Of a DNA stretch of 64,000 nt, positions 1-10,400 are shown piece after piece (the stretch's first letter is position 1; every line of letters starts with the position of its first letter). A model generated the notes under the pieces. That model did not search any database. It had not been told where the DNA came from and saw only the letters and a program-made list of their open reading frames with translations. Location of the stretch: the NCBI RefSeq assembly GCF_002245355.1, contig NZ_NOWF01000005.1, positions 186,001 through 250,000 on the forward strand. The letters run 5' to 3'. Origin of the DNA: Paludifilum halophilum. GTDB lineage: Bacteria > Bacillota > Bacilli > Thermoactinomycetales > DSM-45169. A program made the translations under genes and the position numbers.

Positions 1-155
1 CTTATCTTCCGGCGGTTCTTTGTAGAGCTGTTCGATTCGTTTTTTTCGTGTGAAATTTGGGATCATTGGATTCTTTCCAAACGGATCGACGGGGAACCGT
101 CATCATTTGTACGGATGCCAAGATGACCATCGCCCGTCGGACAAATGGTGATGGA
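1..155 (-). pseudogene. IS630-family transposase remnant with internal deletion
   Basis: Read on the minus strand, this stretch encodes RRAMVILASVQMMTVP joined to WKESNDPKFHTKK. Both pieces match the transposase at 29.4-30.5 kb (RRAMVILASAQKMTVP and WKESNDPEFHAKK), but the roughly 300 bases between them are missing. It therefore keeps part of the helix-turn-helix region fused to the start of the catalytic region. No start codon or ribosome site is evident and the fragment runs off the left edge. It marks the left side of the defence island as a former insertion-sequence site. Confidence 0.8.
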
Positions 156-247
156 CGAGACCCTTGAATTTTTACATAACATTGGATTTGTGGAGTCGGT
201 TGTGACCGATTGATAGGACACTGCTTTATTTTTGGGAGGGGAAGGGA

Positions 248-2713
248 ATGGAAGAGGTTATTCAACAGGAACAGGAATATTTGGACAAAACGCTGACGGT
301 GTTGGAGGAACAGATCAAAGAAAAATCGGCTGCATGCAAGAAACCGGCTCATGATGAAGTCGAAGAACAACTCTTTAAGCAGAACATAAAAGTATTGAAA
401 TCCCTGGAGACGATTCGCCCTCGCCCGTATTTCGGACGGCTCGATTTTAAAGACGAATTCGGAGAAGAGACCATCTATATCGGCAAAAGAGGGGTTGAAA
501 AAGACGGTGATTTGATCGTAGTTGATTGGCGAACGGATTTGGGGAAGCTTTACAACGCTTACCAAGGAGTTCAGTCAGAGTTTTACATCGATAACGATCC
601 CAACCGTAAAGTGGAGATTCAGAGAAGGCGGGTGATCTCCATTGAACAGGACCGGGTTATCAAGGTTTCCGATACCGGAACAACCGAAGTTGTGGAAACC
701 GCTTCCGGAGAAAAAGTGAAAATGATGGATGCCTATTTGGAGGAGATCCTGCGTCATACAGGGGACGAGTTGCAACTCCGGGAGATTATTGCCAGCATTC
801 AGCAGGAACAGGACGAGATCATCCGCCTTCCCATCAAGCACACGATTATCGTCCAGGGGGCTGCCGGCAGTGGAAAGTCCAGCATCGCACTCCACCGCAT
901 CTCCTATTTGCTGTATCAGTATCAGAAGCGGATCCGTCCGGAAAAAGTGCTGATCCTGGCTCCCAATGAAATGTTTCTCTCCTATATCCACAACCTGGTT
1001 CCCGAGTTGGATATCGATGGAATCGAACAGAGGACCTTTTATGATTGGGCTTCCACCTATTTCACTGACGTTAGGGAGATCCCGGATCTCTACCAAAATT
1101 ATGTGGATATCGATACCGATGAGAAAAAAGAAGATCGGATCCGGATTTCCAAATATAAGGGATCGCTGCAATTTAAAACTTTGCTGGATAATCTAGTGGC
1201 TGAAGTGGGACGGACTCTGCTCCCGTACAAGGATATTCATCTGTCCGAATGTCACACTTTATCCAGAGCAGAGATTGAACGGTTCTATCATTCCCGTCTT
1301 CACCTCCCGATGAATGTGCGACTTCGTGAGGTGAAGCAATTCATTCTAAACTGGAGTGAACAGGAAGGAAAAGCCTACAAAGACCAGTTGGAAAAAGAAT
1401 TTGAGACAGCCTATCAACAATGGGTGATGACGCTCCCGGAAGGCGAAGACCGCAAAAATGTATACCAAGCCCTGGAACGGGCGAAAGATTTGCGCTTAAA
1501 ACAATTCAGCCAACAAGCCAAAAAAGCGATAGAAGAATACGTGCGAAAAATGAAGGAAATATCGGCGGTTCGCATGTATAAAAATGTCTTTCAAAAACGG
1601 GTGTTCAACCGTTTTTCGCCGGATATGGATGAAAAACTCCTCGGATTGTTGCTGAAAAACGGACAAAAAATCAAACATGAACAATTTACTTATGAAGATA
1701 TCGCCCCCCTCATTTACCTGGATGCCAAAATGAACGGAAAAACACTGGAGTATGATCACATTGTCATCGACGAGGCCCAGGACTACAGCGCTTTTCAGTT
1801 GGCCATCATGAAGGATTATGCCCGGTCGATAACCGTTCTCGGAGATGTCGCTCAGGGGATTTTCTCCTTTTACGGTCTGGACAGTTGGGACGAGTTTCAG
1901 TCTTACCTTCAGGACCAACACGATGTAAAACGGATCGATATTCAGACCAGTTACCGTTCCACCAAGGAAATCATGGATCTGGCCAACCGGGTGCTAATCA
2001 ATAACAGCTATCCTTATCCCTTGGTTATCCCGGTCAACCGTTCAGGAAAAGAACCGCAATTGAAAAAGGTGGGGCATTACGGGGATCTATGCGACCAAAT
2101 GGAACAGGCGCTTAAATGCTTGCTGGAGTCCGGTCATCAAACGATTGCCATCTTGACGAAAAATGTGGAAGCGGCGACCGATCTCTATCATCAGTTGAAC
2201 AGCAAGGGAATTGTAGACCTGGAGTTGGTTACCGCGGCCCATCAGCGTCTGGAAAAGAAGGTGGTGATCATTCCTTCCTATCTGGTCAAAGGCTTGGAGT
2301 TTGATGCCGTAATCATCGAGGATGTAAGCGATAAAACCTTTCAGGATCACACCCACCACGCCAAGATGCTGTATATGTCGATCACCCGGGCCCATCATGA
2401 GTTGATCCTCTTTTACCGTGGAGAGATATCTCCCCTGTTGGAACAACGGGATCCCCACGAACCGCCGCGTCCGAGAGCTTCCTTTGCCGGTTGGTTGGCA
2501 ACGGATTACCGGGATCCGGACACGTTGCCGCAAGTGATAAAGGAACGGGAGGTCGTGGATGCGGATGCGATTCCTTTGTTTGAAGGAGAAGAGGAAGAGC
2601 AGACCACCGTAGAGCGCTTCGAGGACGATCGGGAACGGGTGAATGATTTTTATGCCTGGCGGACGGTTTGGAAAAAGTGGGCGGAACAACAAAAGGCGGA
2701 AATGTTGAGGTGA
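248..2713 (+). CDS. helD: HelD-like superfamily 1 helicase with extra C-terminal module
   Basis: 821 aa. Walker A GAAGSGKS lies at about residues 204-211 and a UvrD-type Walker B DEAQD near 509. The N-terminal coiled coil (residues 1-60) and overall layout match the HelD family, which binds RNA polymerase and releases stalled complexes using ATP. The usual family C-terminus ends near residue 735 (ITRAHHELILFYRGE then SPLL). About 87 further residues follow, containing WLATDYR, LPQV and VERFEDDRERV. That extra part resembles residues 70-145 of the large helicase at 17.0-21.4 kb. The ATG follows GGGAGGGGAAGGG. It is co-directional with brxA, about 50 bp upstream, so it may be transcribed with the BREX genes. 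Helicase family membership is clear. Whether it is the housekeeping HelD or a defence-dedicated paralogue is open. Confidence 0.85.
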   Translation: MEEVIQQEQEYLDKTLTVLEEQIKEKSAACKKPAHDEVEEQLFKQNIKVLKSLETIRPRPYFGRLDFKDEFGEETIYIGKRGVEKDGDLIVVDWRTDLGKLYNAYQGVQSEFYIDNDPNRKVEIQRRRVISIEQDRVIKVSDTGTTEVVETASGEKVKMMDAYLEEILRHTGDELQLREIIASIQQEQDEIIRLPIKHTIIVQGAAGSGKSSIALHRISYLLYQYQKRIRPEKVLILAPNEMFLSYIHNLVPELDIDGIEQRTFYDWASTYFTDVREIPDLYQNYVDIDTDEKKEDRIRISKYKGSLQFKTLLDNLVAEVGRTLLPYKDIHLSECHTLSRAEIERFYHSRLHLPMNVRLREVKQFILNWSEQEGKAYKDQLEKEFETAYQQWVMTLPEGEDRKNVYQALERAKDLRLKQFSQQAKKAIEEYVRKMKEISAVRMYKNVFQKRVFNRFSPDMDEKLLGLLLKNGQKIKHEQFTYEDIAPLIYLDAKMNGKTLEYDHIVIDEAQDYSAFQLAIMKDYARSITVLGDVAQGIFSFYGLDSWDEFQSYLQDQHDVKRIDIQTSYRSTKEIMDLANRVLINNSYPYPLVIPVNRSGKEPQLKKVGHYGDLCDQMEQALKCLLESGHQTIAILTKNVEAATDLYHQLNSKGIVDLELVTAAHQRLEKKVVIIPSYLVKGLEFDAVIIEDVSDKTFQDHTHHAKMLYMSITRAHHELILFYRGEISPLLEQRDPHEPPRPRASFAGWLATDYRDPDTLPQVIKEREVVDADAIPLFEGEEEEQTTVERFEDDRERVNDFYAWRTVWKKWAEQQKAEMLR

Positions 2714-2764
2714 TACTCTTCTCGAAAGGCTCGTGATATGGGAAAATAGTTTAGAACTTCAAGC

Positions 2765-3391
2765 GTGGATGTGAGAGGAATGAGTCAGGGCTATTCTGCC
2801 GGGTTTATATCGGGATCCGAACACCTTTACCGATATGAAATAAAACAAGTTCTCATGTTACTCGATCAAGGTTTAGATAAAAAACAAATTAAAGAAAAAG
2901 CATTCCAGGAAAACTTTTTTCGGCAAAAAAGCCATCAGGCCAATATCGTTCTCCTGCGTAAGGTATTCAAGCGGGTCGATCAATTGGACGAAGGTTTGCG
3001 GCGGTTGGTTCAAAACGGCATCAGTGCCGATGTCAACGCGATTCTCCTGTATGCCTACTTGAAATGTTACCGTTTTTTTCGGGAGTTCATCTATGAAGTG
3101 GTGGTCTATCTCCACGAGCAGGGGCAGAGGAGAGTGACCCAATCGGATATCGTCGACTTCTTTGAAAGAAAAGAGGAACAAAGTCCGAAGATCCGGAATT
3201 TCACTCCTGAAACCAAGCAAAAAATGCGACAAGTCATGTTGAAAGCCTGTAATGAAGCGGAATATATCATTCCCGGCGAAACGGAATGGGAAATTCGCCC
3301 AGTTCCGATCAGCGGTGAGCTGAGGGATTACGTCCGGGAGCATCCGGAACACCGGATGTTGGTCGAGATTTCGTTGACTGGGGAGTGGTAA
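2765..3391 (+). CDS. brxA: BREX protein BrxA (DUF1819)
   Basis: 208 aa from a GTG at 2765. The family-typical N-terminus YSAGFISGS begins a few residues later, so the ATG at 2780 (MSQGYSAGF) is an equally possible start; neither has an ideal ribosome site. BrxA is a small DNA-binding protein of the BREX phage-defence core. Here it is identified by the N-terminal pattern, length and position as the first gene of the canonical order brxA-brxB-brxC-pglX-pglZ. brxB begins 4 bases after its stop, indicating a tight operon. Nothing in the reading frame looks damaged. Confidence 0.88.
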   Translation: MDVRGMSQGYSAGFISGSEHLYRYEIKQVLMLLDQGLDKKQIKEKAFQENFFRQKSHQANIVLLRKVFKRVDQLDEGLRRLVQNGISADVNAILLYAYLKCYRFFREFIYEVVVYLHEQGQRRVTQSDIVDFFERKEEQSPKIRNFTPETKQKMRQVMLKACNEAEYIIPGETEWEIRPVPISGELRDYVREHPEHRMLVEISLTGEW

Positions 3392-3395
3392 GGGG

Positions 3396-3947
3396 ATGAC
3401 GACAGAACTGCAGCAAAAACTGGATGCCTTTTATCATGAGGTTCAGAAAGAGGAGTTTCTCAACAAACGGGGCTTGGCGAATGAAGTCCCTTACTTTATC
3501 TTTGACTATCCACCCGAGGAGGAGCTCATTGTCCGGGCGGCGGTGGAGCGGTATGTCCAACGTCTGCCCATTGAGGTGCTTCATGTGAACATGTTTGATC
3601 TGATGATGGAACAATTTTCCGGGGTGGGAGTGGACAGCTTGCTGGAGCTGGAACGGGAGGAAGGCACCGACGAGCTGTTTGATGCCATGTCCCCCTCGCT
3701 GGAATCCCGGAGTTTGGCAAAAATCATCGCCGAACGTTCCCGAGGAAAGCAAATGATCTTTATCACACGGATGGGATCGGTATATCCCATGATTCGCACC
3801 AACAGCATCCTTTACAACCTCGGGGACCTGAAAGTGAATGTACCCGTGGTGGTTTTCTATCCGGGAAGTTACAGTGAACAGGGTTTGATGATGTTTAACC
3901 GTTTTCCCACCCAACGGTATTATCGGGCGTTTTCCATCAAGAGTTAG
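3396..3947 (+). CDS. brxB: BREX protein BrxB (DUF1788)
   Basis: 183 aa, ATG preceded by AAGGGG at normal spacing. It contains the DUF1788-type stretches FIFDYPPEEEL and RMGSVYPMIRTNSIL, and the C-terminal VVFYPGSY. BrxB is required for type 1 BREX activity but has no known catalytic motif, and none is visible. It sits between brxA (4-bp gap) and brxC (25-bp gap). The length is at the lower end of what I recall for the family, with both ends present. Confidence 0.88.
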   Translation: MTTELQQKLDAFYHEVQKEEFLNKRGLANEVPYFIFDYPPEEELIVRAAVERYVQRLPIEVLHVNMFDLMMEQFSGVGVDSLLELEREEGTDELFDAMSPSLESRSLAKIIAERSRGKQMIFITRMGSVYPMIRTNSILYNLGDLKVNVPVVVFYPGSYSEQGLMMFNRFPTQRYYRAFSIKS

Positions 3948-3972
3948 TCTTCCGGAGAGGAGTTCGGTTTGT

Positions 3973-6900
3973 ATGCTTCAAGATACCTTTACCATCAAAG
4001 AGCTGTTTTCAAAGAATATTGAACGAAATATCAACGGTGTGGTACAGGCGGGACAGATCGACGAGGTTACCAAGGATGACGAACTCCGTGAGTATGTGAT
4101 GACGAAGGAAATTGAAGAAAACATGGTCTATTTCTATCAAAACTATGTCAAGAGCCTCGAGCAGCCCACCACTGCAATCGGAGCATGGATCTCCGGATTC
4201 TTCGGTTCCGGTAAATCCCATTTTTTGAAAATTTTATCCTATCTTTTGGATGGGCAAACGGTATATGGGAAGAAGCCGGTGGACTACTTTGCCGATAAAA
4301 CCGACAATCAGGCACTACTGGAACAAATGAAGCGCGTGGCTACATACGACACCCATTCGATCCTCTTCAATATCGACTCCAAAGCCTCGGCCCACAACCG
4401 ACCCGGAGACGAAAAAGAGATGATCGTGGAAGTATTTCTGAAGGCATTCAATGAACACCTCGGTTACTCCTCGACCCTTTGGATCGCCGATATGGAACGG
4501 CAAATCGCCGCAGTCGGCGATTATGAAGTTTTTAAAAGCACATTCGAGGAAGTGGATGGAACCCCTTGGGAAAATAGCCGCCAGCAAATCAAATTCAAGC
4601 GCAAGTCCTTCAAAGAAACACTGAAGCGCATGGATTTTGACGAAGCGACTGCCGATGATCTCCTCGCATCGGCCAATCGGGACTTTTCCATCAGTTCCGA
4701 GGAGTTTGCCCAGCTGGTGGCCTCCCATTGCCAAACACAGGGACCCCGCTATCGCCTGAACTTTCTCGTCGATGAAATCGGACAATATATCGGAGACAAT
4801 CGCCGGCTGATGCTGAACCTGCAAACGGTCGTGGAGGATTTGGGTAAAGCTTGTGGGGGGCGTGTCTGGGTGTTGGTCACCTCTCAAGAACAGATCGGTT
4901 CGGTGACCAAGATCGCCGGTTTTGACGATTATTCCAAGATTCAGGGGCGCTTCCCCACCCGGATCAACCTGACCAGTTCCAACACCGATGAGGTGATCCG
5001 GCGCCGCCTCCTGGAAAAAACCGATCCCGCCGCTGATGAACTTCACAGCCGGTTTGATATGGAAGAGCAATCCCTGCAAAACCTGCTGGCTTTTGACGGG
5101 AACCGTTCAGCATTGAATTCCGGTTATCACTCGGCAGAGGATTTTGTAAGCTTTTATCCTTTTGTTCCCTATCAGATCGAACTCCTGCAAAAAGTCTTTG
5201 AAAAGGTTCGCAACCAGGGAGAAGCGGGAGCCCATTTGGCCCACGGGGAACGCTCGTTGCTGAATGCCGTCCAGGAAGTGGCTCTTCAGCTGAAAGAGGA
5301 GGGGACCGACCGGCTGGCACGATTCTCCCAGTTTTATCAAACGATCCGCCGGTTTCTCGACGGTTCCATCGTCAGTACCATCAGCCGGGCCCGAAGTCGG
5401 GAAGGGATTGAAGACTTTGACATCGAGGTGCTCAAAGTTCTGTATATGGTTAAAGGTGTCCGGGAAATCGATGCGACTGTGGAAAATATAACCACCCTCA
5501 TGATCGATAGTGTCGATGCCATTAAGGCCGATGTAAACAAACAGGTGAGGGGCTCCCTTTATCGGCTCAAAAATAAAGTGTTAATTCAGGAAGACGCCCA
5601 CCAGACCTTTACGTTCCTGAGCGACGATGAACAGGAGGTCCAGCGGGAGGTGGAGCGCACCTCGATCAATGAGGCGAACATCGATGCCCGTCTTGGTAAG
5701 TACTTTTTTAACGAAATCTACAGCGCCCCGCGGTTTTTGTACAATAAAGAGCCCTTTGATTTCAACAAGAAGTTCAACGAATATGTGAAGGGGACCTCTT
5801 CCCATGATCTGACCCTGTGGGTCATCACCCGGAACTTCTCGGATGAAGAAGCCCGGCTTCAGTCTCATAACGGGGTCGCCATCATGCGGATCCCCGATGA
5901 GCAGGCCAAAACCTTTGAGGAGGCATTGGAGAGTACCGAGAGGATTGACAGTTACCTCCGGGTGAAAAACACCACCAATCTATCCGAAGAGTACCGTAAA
6001 ATCTTCAACCATTTGCGGGACCAGCAGCAGGAATTTGAACGGCAGGGCTATGATAAGCTGAAATCCGCTTGTCAGGAAGCTGTCTTTTACATCGACGGAA
6101 GGGATTATACATTCAGCGGAACCGTCGAAAGTCAGGTTAATGAAGCTTTGAAAAAACTCGTGGAAAATGCCTATCCGAAGTGGGGTTACATAGAAGAATC
6201 CGTCCCTCTGAACGATACCCACAAGACGATTCTGGACTGGGCCCGCCAGGGTCTTCCTCACTCCACGACTGCAGGCGGACGTGCCAACCAACTGGCTTTC
6301 GATGAAGTGAACCGTTTCCTGGAACGGCAACACAGAGCGATACTGAAACAACTGTACGAGGTATTCACTCGAAAGCCTTATGGATGGAACGAAGCCAATA
6401 TCGCCGGGTTGGTCGCCGCCCTGGATCATGCGGGTAAGGTGGAGCTCACCTATCTAAATGAACCGCTTCACGCTGACCATCCGGATTACGTCAAACGGCT
6501 GACGAAAAAAGCAGATCTGGAAAAAGTTCAACTGAAAGTGAAAGAAGGGCTTTCGCCGCGGGTCCGGGGTGATATCGCCGATTTGCTTCAGGAAGTGTTC
6601 AATTACTATGAGCCGGTGGATACCTACCAGGACGGGGCTCGTCTTCTCCGGGAGCGGATCGGGAACGTGAAACAGGAAGCCGAAGCGATGGAAGGAAAGG
6701 GGCGCACCAGCGATCCCGCATACCCCTATCCCAATCGGGAGGAGATTGGATCCATCCGGGAACAGATGGAGTCCCTGTTGGAAATCCATGATTCAAAAAC
6801 CTTTGTCCATCAAACCATCGACGCCTTCGATGACATCCTGGACGGTGTGGAACAGCTGGAACATTACCGTTCCTTCTACAATGGTAAGGGGAAAGAGCTG

Positions 6901-7482
6901 TTCGATCAGGCGGTCACGCTCTTGAAACGCCGCGCCGACGACCTGATCACCTTTGATCGGGATCATGAGGTGCTGAAAAATAGAAGGGCTATCGAGGCTA
7001 TCCTGCAAAACCCGGATCCGTACCGGGAAATCCCCCATTTGGCCGGTCTGTGTGAGCGACTGAAAAAACGCTTAAATGAATTGGTGAAAGAGGAAGCGGA
7101 GAAGGTCCGGGAGCAGATCGAGGAAATGGAAGACGCGGTGGAGAGGATGGAAGCTGAAAACGCCACCCAATCCGATGCCGTCTCCCTGATCCGGGAAGCC
7201 AAAGCTCAATTCCAAGTGTACAGAGAAGAAGTGAACCAGGCGGAGAACCGCTCTACCCTGTCGACGTACCGGGAAAAAGCGGCCACGGATTACACCCGTT
7301 TACAAGAAGAACTGGTAAGGGTGACGGATGGAGAAGAAGTGATCCGTGTGTCCCTGTCCGAGTGGGTTCCCACCGCAGGGAAACAGCTGAATGACGAAAA
7401 AGAGTTGGAAGCGTTCCTGGATGAATTCAGATCCTACCTCCAGTCTTCCTTGCAGAAAGGCAAAATCCACATTATCAAATAG
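3973..7482 (+). CDS. brxC: BREX ATPase BrxC (PglY-like P-loop protein)
   Basis: 1169 aa, the expected size. The P-loop GFFGSGKSHFLK lies at about residues 76-87. A second conserved block, LNFLVDEIGQYIGDN (about 258-272), looks like the Walker B region. The C-terminal third (about residues 950-1140) is rich in charged heptads and probably coiled coil. BrxC is the large ATPase of BREX and is needed both for host methylation and for phage exclusion. The ATG follows GGAGAGGAGTTCGG. pglX begins 10 bases after the stop with its own ribosome site. Confidence 0.9.
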   Translation: MLQDTFTIKELFSKNIERNINGVVQAGQIDEVTKDDELREYVMTKEIEENMVYFYQNYVKSLEQPTTAIGAWISGFFGSGKSHFLKILSYLLDGQTVYGKKPVDYFADKTDNQALLEQMKRVATYDTHSILFNIDSKASAHNRPGDEKEMIVEVFLKAFNEHLGYSSTLWIADMERQIAAVGDYEVFKSTFEEVDGTPWENSRQQIKFKRKSFKETLKRMDFDEATADDLLASANRDFSISSEEFAQLVASHCQTQGPRYRLNFLVDEIGQYIGDNRRLMLNLQTVVEDLGKACGGRVWVLVTSQEQIGSVTKIAGFDDYSKIQGRFPTRINLTSSNTDEVIRRRLLEKTDPAADELHSRFDMEEQSLQNLLAFDGNRSALNSGYHSAEDFVSFYPFVPYQIELLQKVFEKVRNQGEAGAHLAHGERSLLNAVQEVALQLKEEGTDRLARFSQFYQTIRRFLDGSIVSTISRARSREGIEDFDIEVLKVLYMVKGVREIDATVENITTLMIDSVDAIKADVNKQVRGSLYRLKNKVLIQEDAHQTFTFLSDDEQEVQREVERTSINEANIDARLGKYFFNEIYSAPRFLYNKEPFDFNKKFNEYVKGTSSHDLTLWVITRNFSDEEARLQSHNGVAIMRIPDEQAKTFEEALESTERIDSYLRVKNTTNLSEEYRKIFNHLRDQQQEFERQGYDKLKSACQEAVFYIDGRDYTFSGTVESQVNEALKKLVENAYPKWGYIEESVPLNDTHKTILDWARQGLPHSTTAGGRANQLAFDEVNRFLERQHRAILKQLYEVFTRKPYGWNEANIAGLVAALDHAGKVELTYLNEPLHADHPDYVKRLTKKADLEKVQLKVKEGLSPRVRGDIADLLQEVFNYYEPVDTYQDGARLLRERIGNVKQEAEAMEGKGRTSDPAYPYPNREEIGSIREQMESLLEIHDSKTFVHQTIDAFDDILDGVEQLEHYRSFYNGKGKELFDQAVTLLKRRADDLITFDRDHEVLKNRRAIEAILQNPDPYREIPHLAGLCERLKKRLNELVKEEAEKVREQIEEMEDAVERMEAENATQSDAVSLIREAKAQFQVYREEVNQAENRSTLSTYREKAATDYTRLQEELVRVTDGEEVIRVSLSEWVPTAGKQLNDEKELEAFLDEFRSYLQSSLQKGKIHIIK

Positions 7483-7492
7483 AGGTGTCACC

Positions 7493-10400
7493 ATGAATAA
7501 AACCGCATTGAAGAACTTCGCCGTTTTCGCCCGCAAGGAACTGATGAAGCAGGTGAAGTACAAGGCCAAATCCTTCGGAATCACGTCCGAAGGCTTGCCT
7601 GACGTCACGGAAAGGGCCGATTACATCGAAGTCAATCAGGTGCGTTACGGACAAAAGGACCGAAAAGCCTTCAACCGGCTGTTTCAGGCCCTGCGGGAGA
7701 AGGGCTATACAGAGCTGATCAAGGAAGTGGCCTACACCTGGTTCAACCGCTTTATCGCCATCCGTTATATGGAAGTGCACAATTATCTTCCTTCCCGCAT
7801 CCGTGTCCTTTCCAGCCACACACCGGGGAAGGTGGACCCGGATATCCTTACCGATTACCACCAGGCCGGCCTGCCGGTGGGCGTGGAGGAAATCGATGAC
7901 CTCCTGCAGGCAGGGGATCGGGAAGGGGCTTATCGGAAGCTCTTGATCGCCCAGTGCGACGAACTGAGCGAAAGCCTGCCCTTCCTCTTTGAAAAGATCG
8001 ATGACTACGCCGTTCTTCTCCTTCCGGACAACCTTCTCCATTCCGATTCGGTTATTAACGTCATGAACCGGGAATTGTCCGAGGAAGACTTTGACCGGGT
8101 GGAGGTGATCGGGTGGCTGTATCAGTATTACATTTCGGAGAAAAAAGACGAGGTCTTCGCCGGACTGAAGAAAAATAGAAAGATCGGAAAAGACAACATC
8201 CCGGCCGCCACCCAGCTGTTTACCCCCCATTGGATTGTGCGTTACATGGTGGAAAACTCCCTGGGTCATTTGTGGCTGGAGTCCTACCCCGAGTCGGAGC
8301 TAAAGGAGAAGATGACCTACTACATCGAACCGGCGGAGCAGAAAGAAGCGGTACAAAAACAGCTGGAACAGCTAAAAAATCCGGACCTCTCCCCGGAAGC
8401 GATCACGGTGCTGGACCCCGCCTGCGGCTCAGGCCATATTCTGGTCTATGCCTTTGACCTCCTGTACTCGATCTACGAGGAACGGGGCTATCCGGCCCGG
8501 GACATCCCGACGCTGATCCTGGAAAAGAACCTCTACGGGATCGACATCGACAAACGGGCCGCCCAGCTGGCCGCCTTTGTCCTCATGATGAAAGCCCGGG
8601 AAAAATCCCGTCGTGTGCTTCGCAAGCCTCCCAAGGTGAACATCCTTGCCATCGAAGAATCCGACTTTATAGACAGAGAAGCTATGGCCGCCTATGTGGC
8701 AGAGGGCGAGCAAGAGAAAAAAGACTTGAAAAAATTGCTGGATCAATTTGTGGGTGCCCGAAACTACGGATCGATTTTGCAACCGGAACCCGGCGACTTT
8801 GATCGATGGATGACTCGGGTGGATCAGCTGATAGAAGAAGGCCGCCCCTCGCTGTTCGAGGCGCAGCTGTACGAACAGTTGCCTTTGGTGAGGAAGTTAC
8901 TGGAACAGGCGAAGGTGTTGGCGGGTCAGTATGACGTGGTGGTGACCAATCCGCCGTATATGGGTGCAAAAGGGATGAATCCGGAGTTGAGCCGTTTTGT
9001 GAAAAGGGAGTACTCGGATTCCAAGAATGACTTGTTTGCCGTTTTTATGGAGAGAAATAATAGCTTTGCACGAAAAGCGGGCTTTTCAGCGGCGATCAAT
9101 CAACATTCCTGGATGTTTTTGAGCAGTTATGAAAAGCTGAGAAAAAAGATCATGGGACAAGACACCATCCTGTCCATGCTGCATTTGGGGCCGCATGCTT
9201 TTGAAGATGTCAGTGGTGAAGTAGTGCAAAGTACAGCTTTTGTAATGAGAAAGATGAATCTGAAGAAATTTACAGGTCGTTATCATCGACTGGTGGAATA
9301 CACGAGAAACAAGGAACAGGGGTTTTTGGAGAGAAAAAATGTATATCATCGTGAACACAGTGCCTTTCAAGACATCCCCGGCTCTCCCATTGCTTATTGG
9401 GCATCGGATCAATTGCGGAAGGTGTTTCGTGAGAATAAAAAGCTGGAAGAAGTGTACGCTCCGAAAAAAGGTTTAACTACTGCTGATAACAACCGGTTTT
9501 TACGTTTATGGTATGAAGTTGATTTGGGTAACATTGAGTTTGGTGCTAAAAAGGAACTTTTAAGTATGAAAAAATGGTTTCCGCATAACAAAGGAGGAAA
9601 ATTTAGAAAGTGGTATGGGAACCAGGAGTATATTATCAATTGGAAAAATAATGGGGAAGAGATAAAGGGATATAAAAACTCTGTAATTCGTAATTCTAGC
9701 TTCATTTTTAGAGAGGGTATAACATGGTCAGACATCAGCTCTTCTTTTTTTGGGGTTAGATATGTACCTAAAGGTTTTTTATTTGACGCTACAGGATCAA
9801 TGGTTTTTTGTAAAAAATCGGACATAAAAACCTTGCTATGCTTTATGTTAAGTAAAGTTTGTAATTATTTACTTGAAATATCTAGTCAAACAATTCACTT
9901 TGAAGTAGGACATATTAAAAAAATACCTGTTGCATTCGATAATGAATTAAGTGTGTCAAGTATAGCGGATGAGAATATCTCCCTCTCCAAAACCGACTGG
10001 GACTCCTTCGAAACCTCCTGGGACTTCCAAAAACACCCCTTCCTCACCTACAAAAGGGAGGCCAAAAACTTGGCCCAGTCTTACGCCAACTGGGCGGAGC
10101 ATGCCGAGAGGCAGTTTAACCAATTGAAGGCCAACGAGGAAGAACTGAATCGCATCTTCATCGATCTCTACGGACTTCAAGATGAACTGACCCCGGAGGT
10201 GTCCGACGAAGAGGTCACAGTGCGTAAGGCGGACCGGCAGCGAGATGCAAAGTCCTTCCTCTCCTACTGCGTCGGTTTGATCATGGGCCGTTATTCTCTT
10301 GATGTGGAAGGGTTGGCCTATGCCGGGGGCGAGTGGGACGCTTCGAAGTACCGGACGATCGTCCCCGATCAGGACGGGATTGTGCCGTTGACTGATGTCG

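Noticed and set aside
2087-2692. Long open frame antisense to the HelD-like gene
   Set aside because: It is a shadow of the coding strand with no ribosome site or recognisable domain; the same holds for other long antisense frames in brxC, pglX, pglZ and prpD.
7391-7492. Upstream in-frame start for pglX
   Set aside because: It lies inside brxC in another frame and has no ribosome site; ATG 7493 with AGAGGTG and a family-like N-terminus is better.
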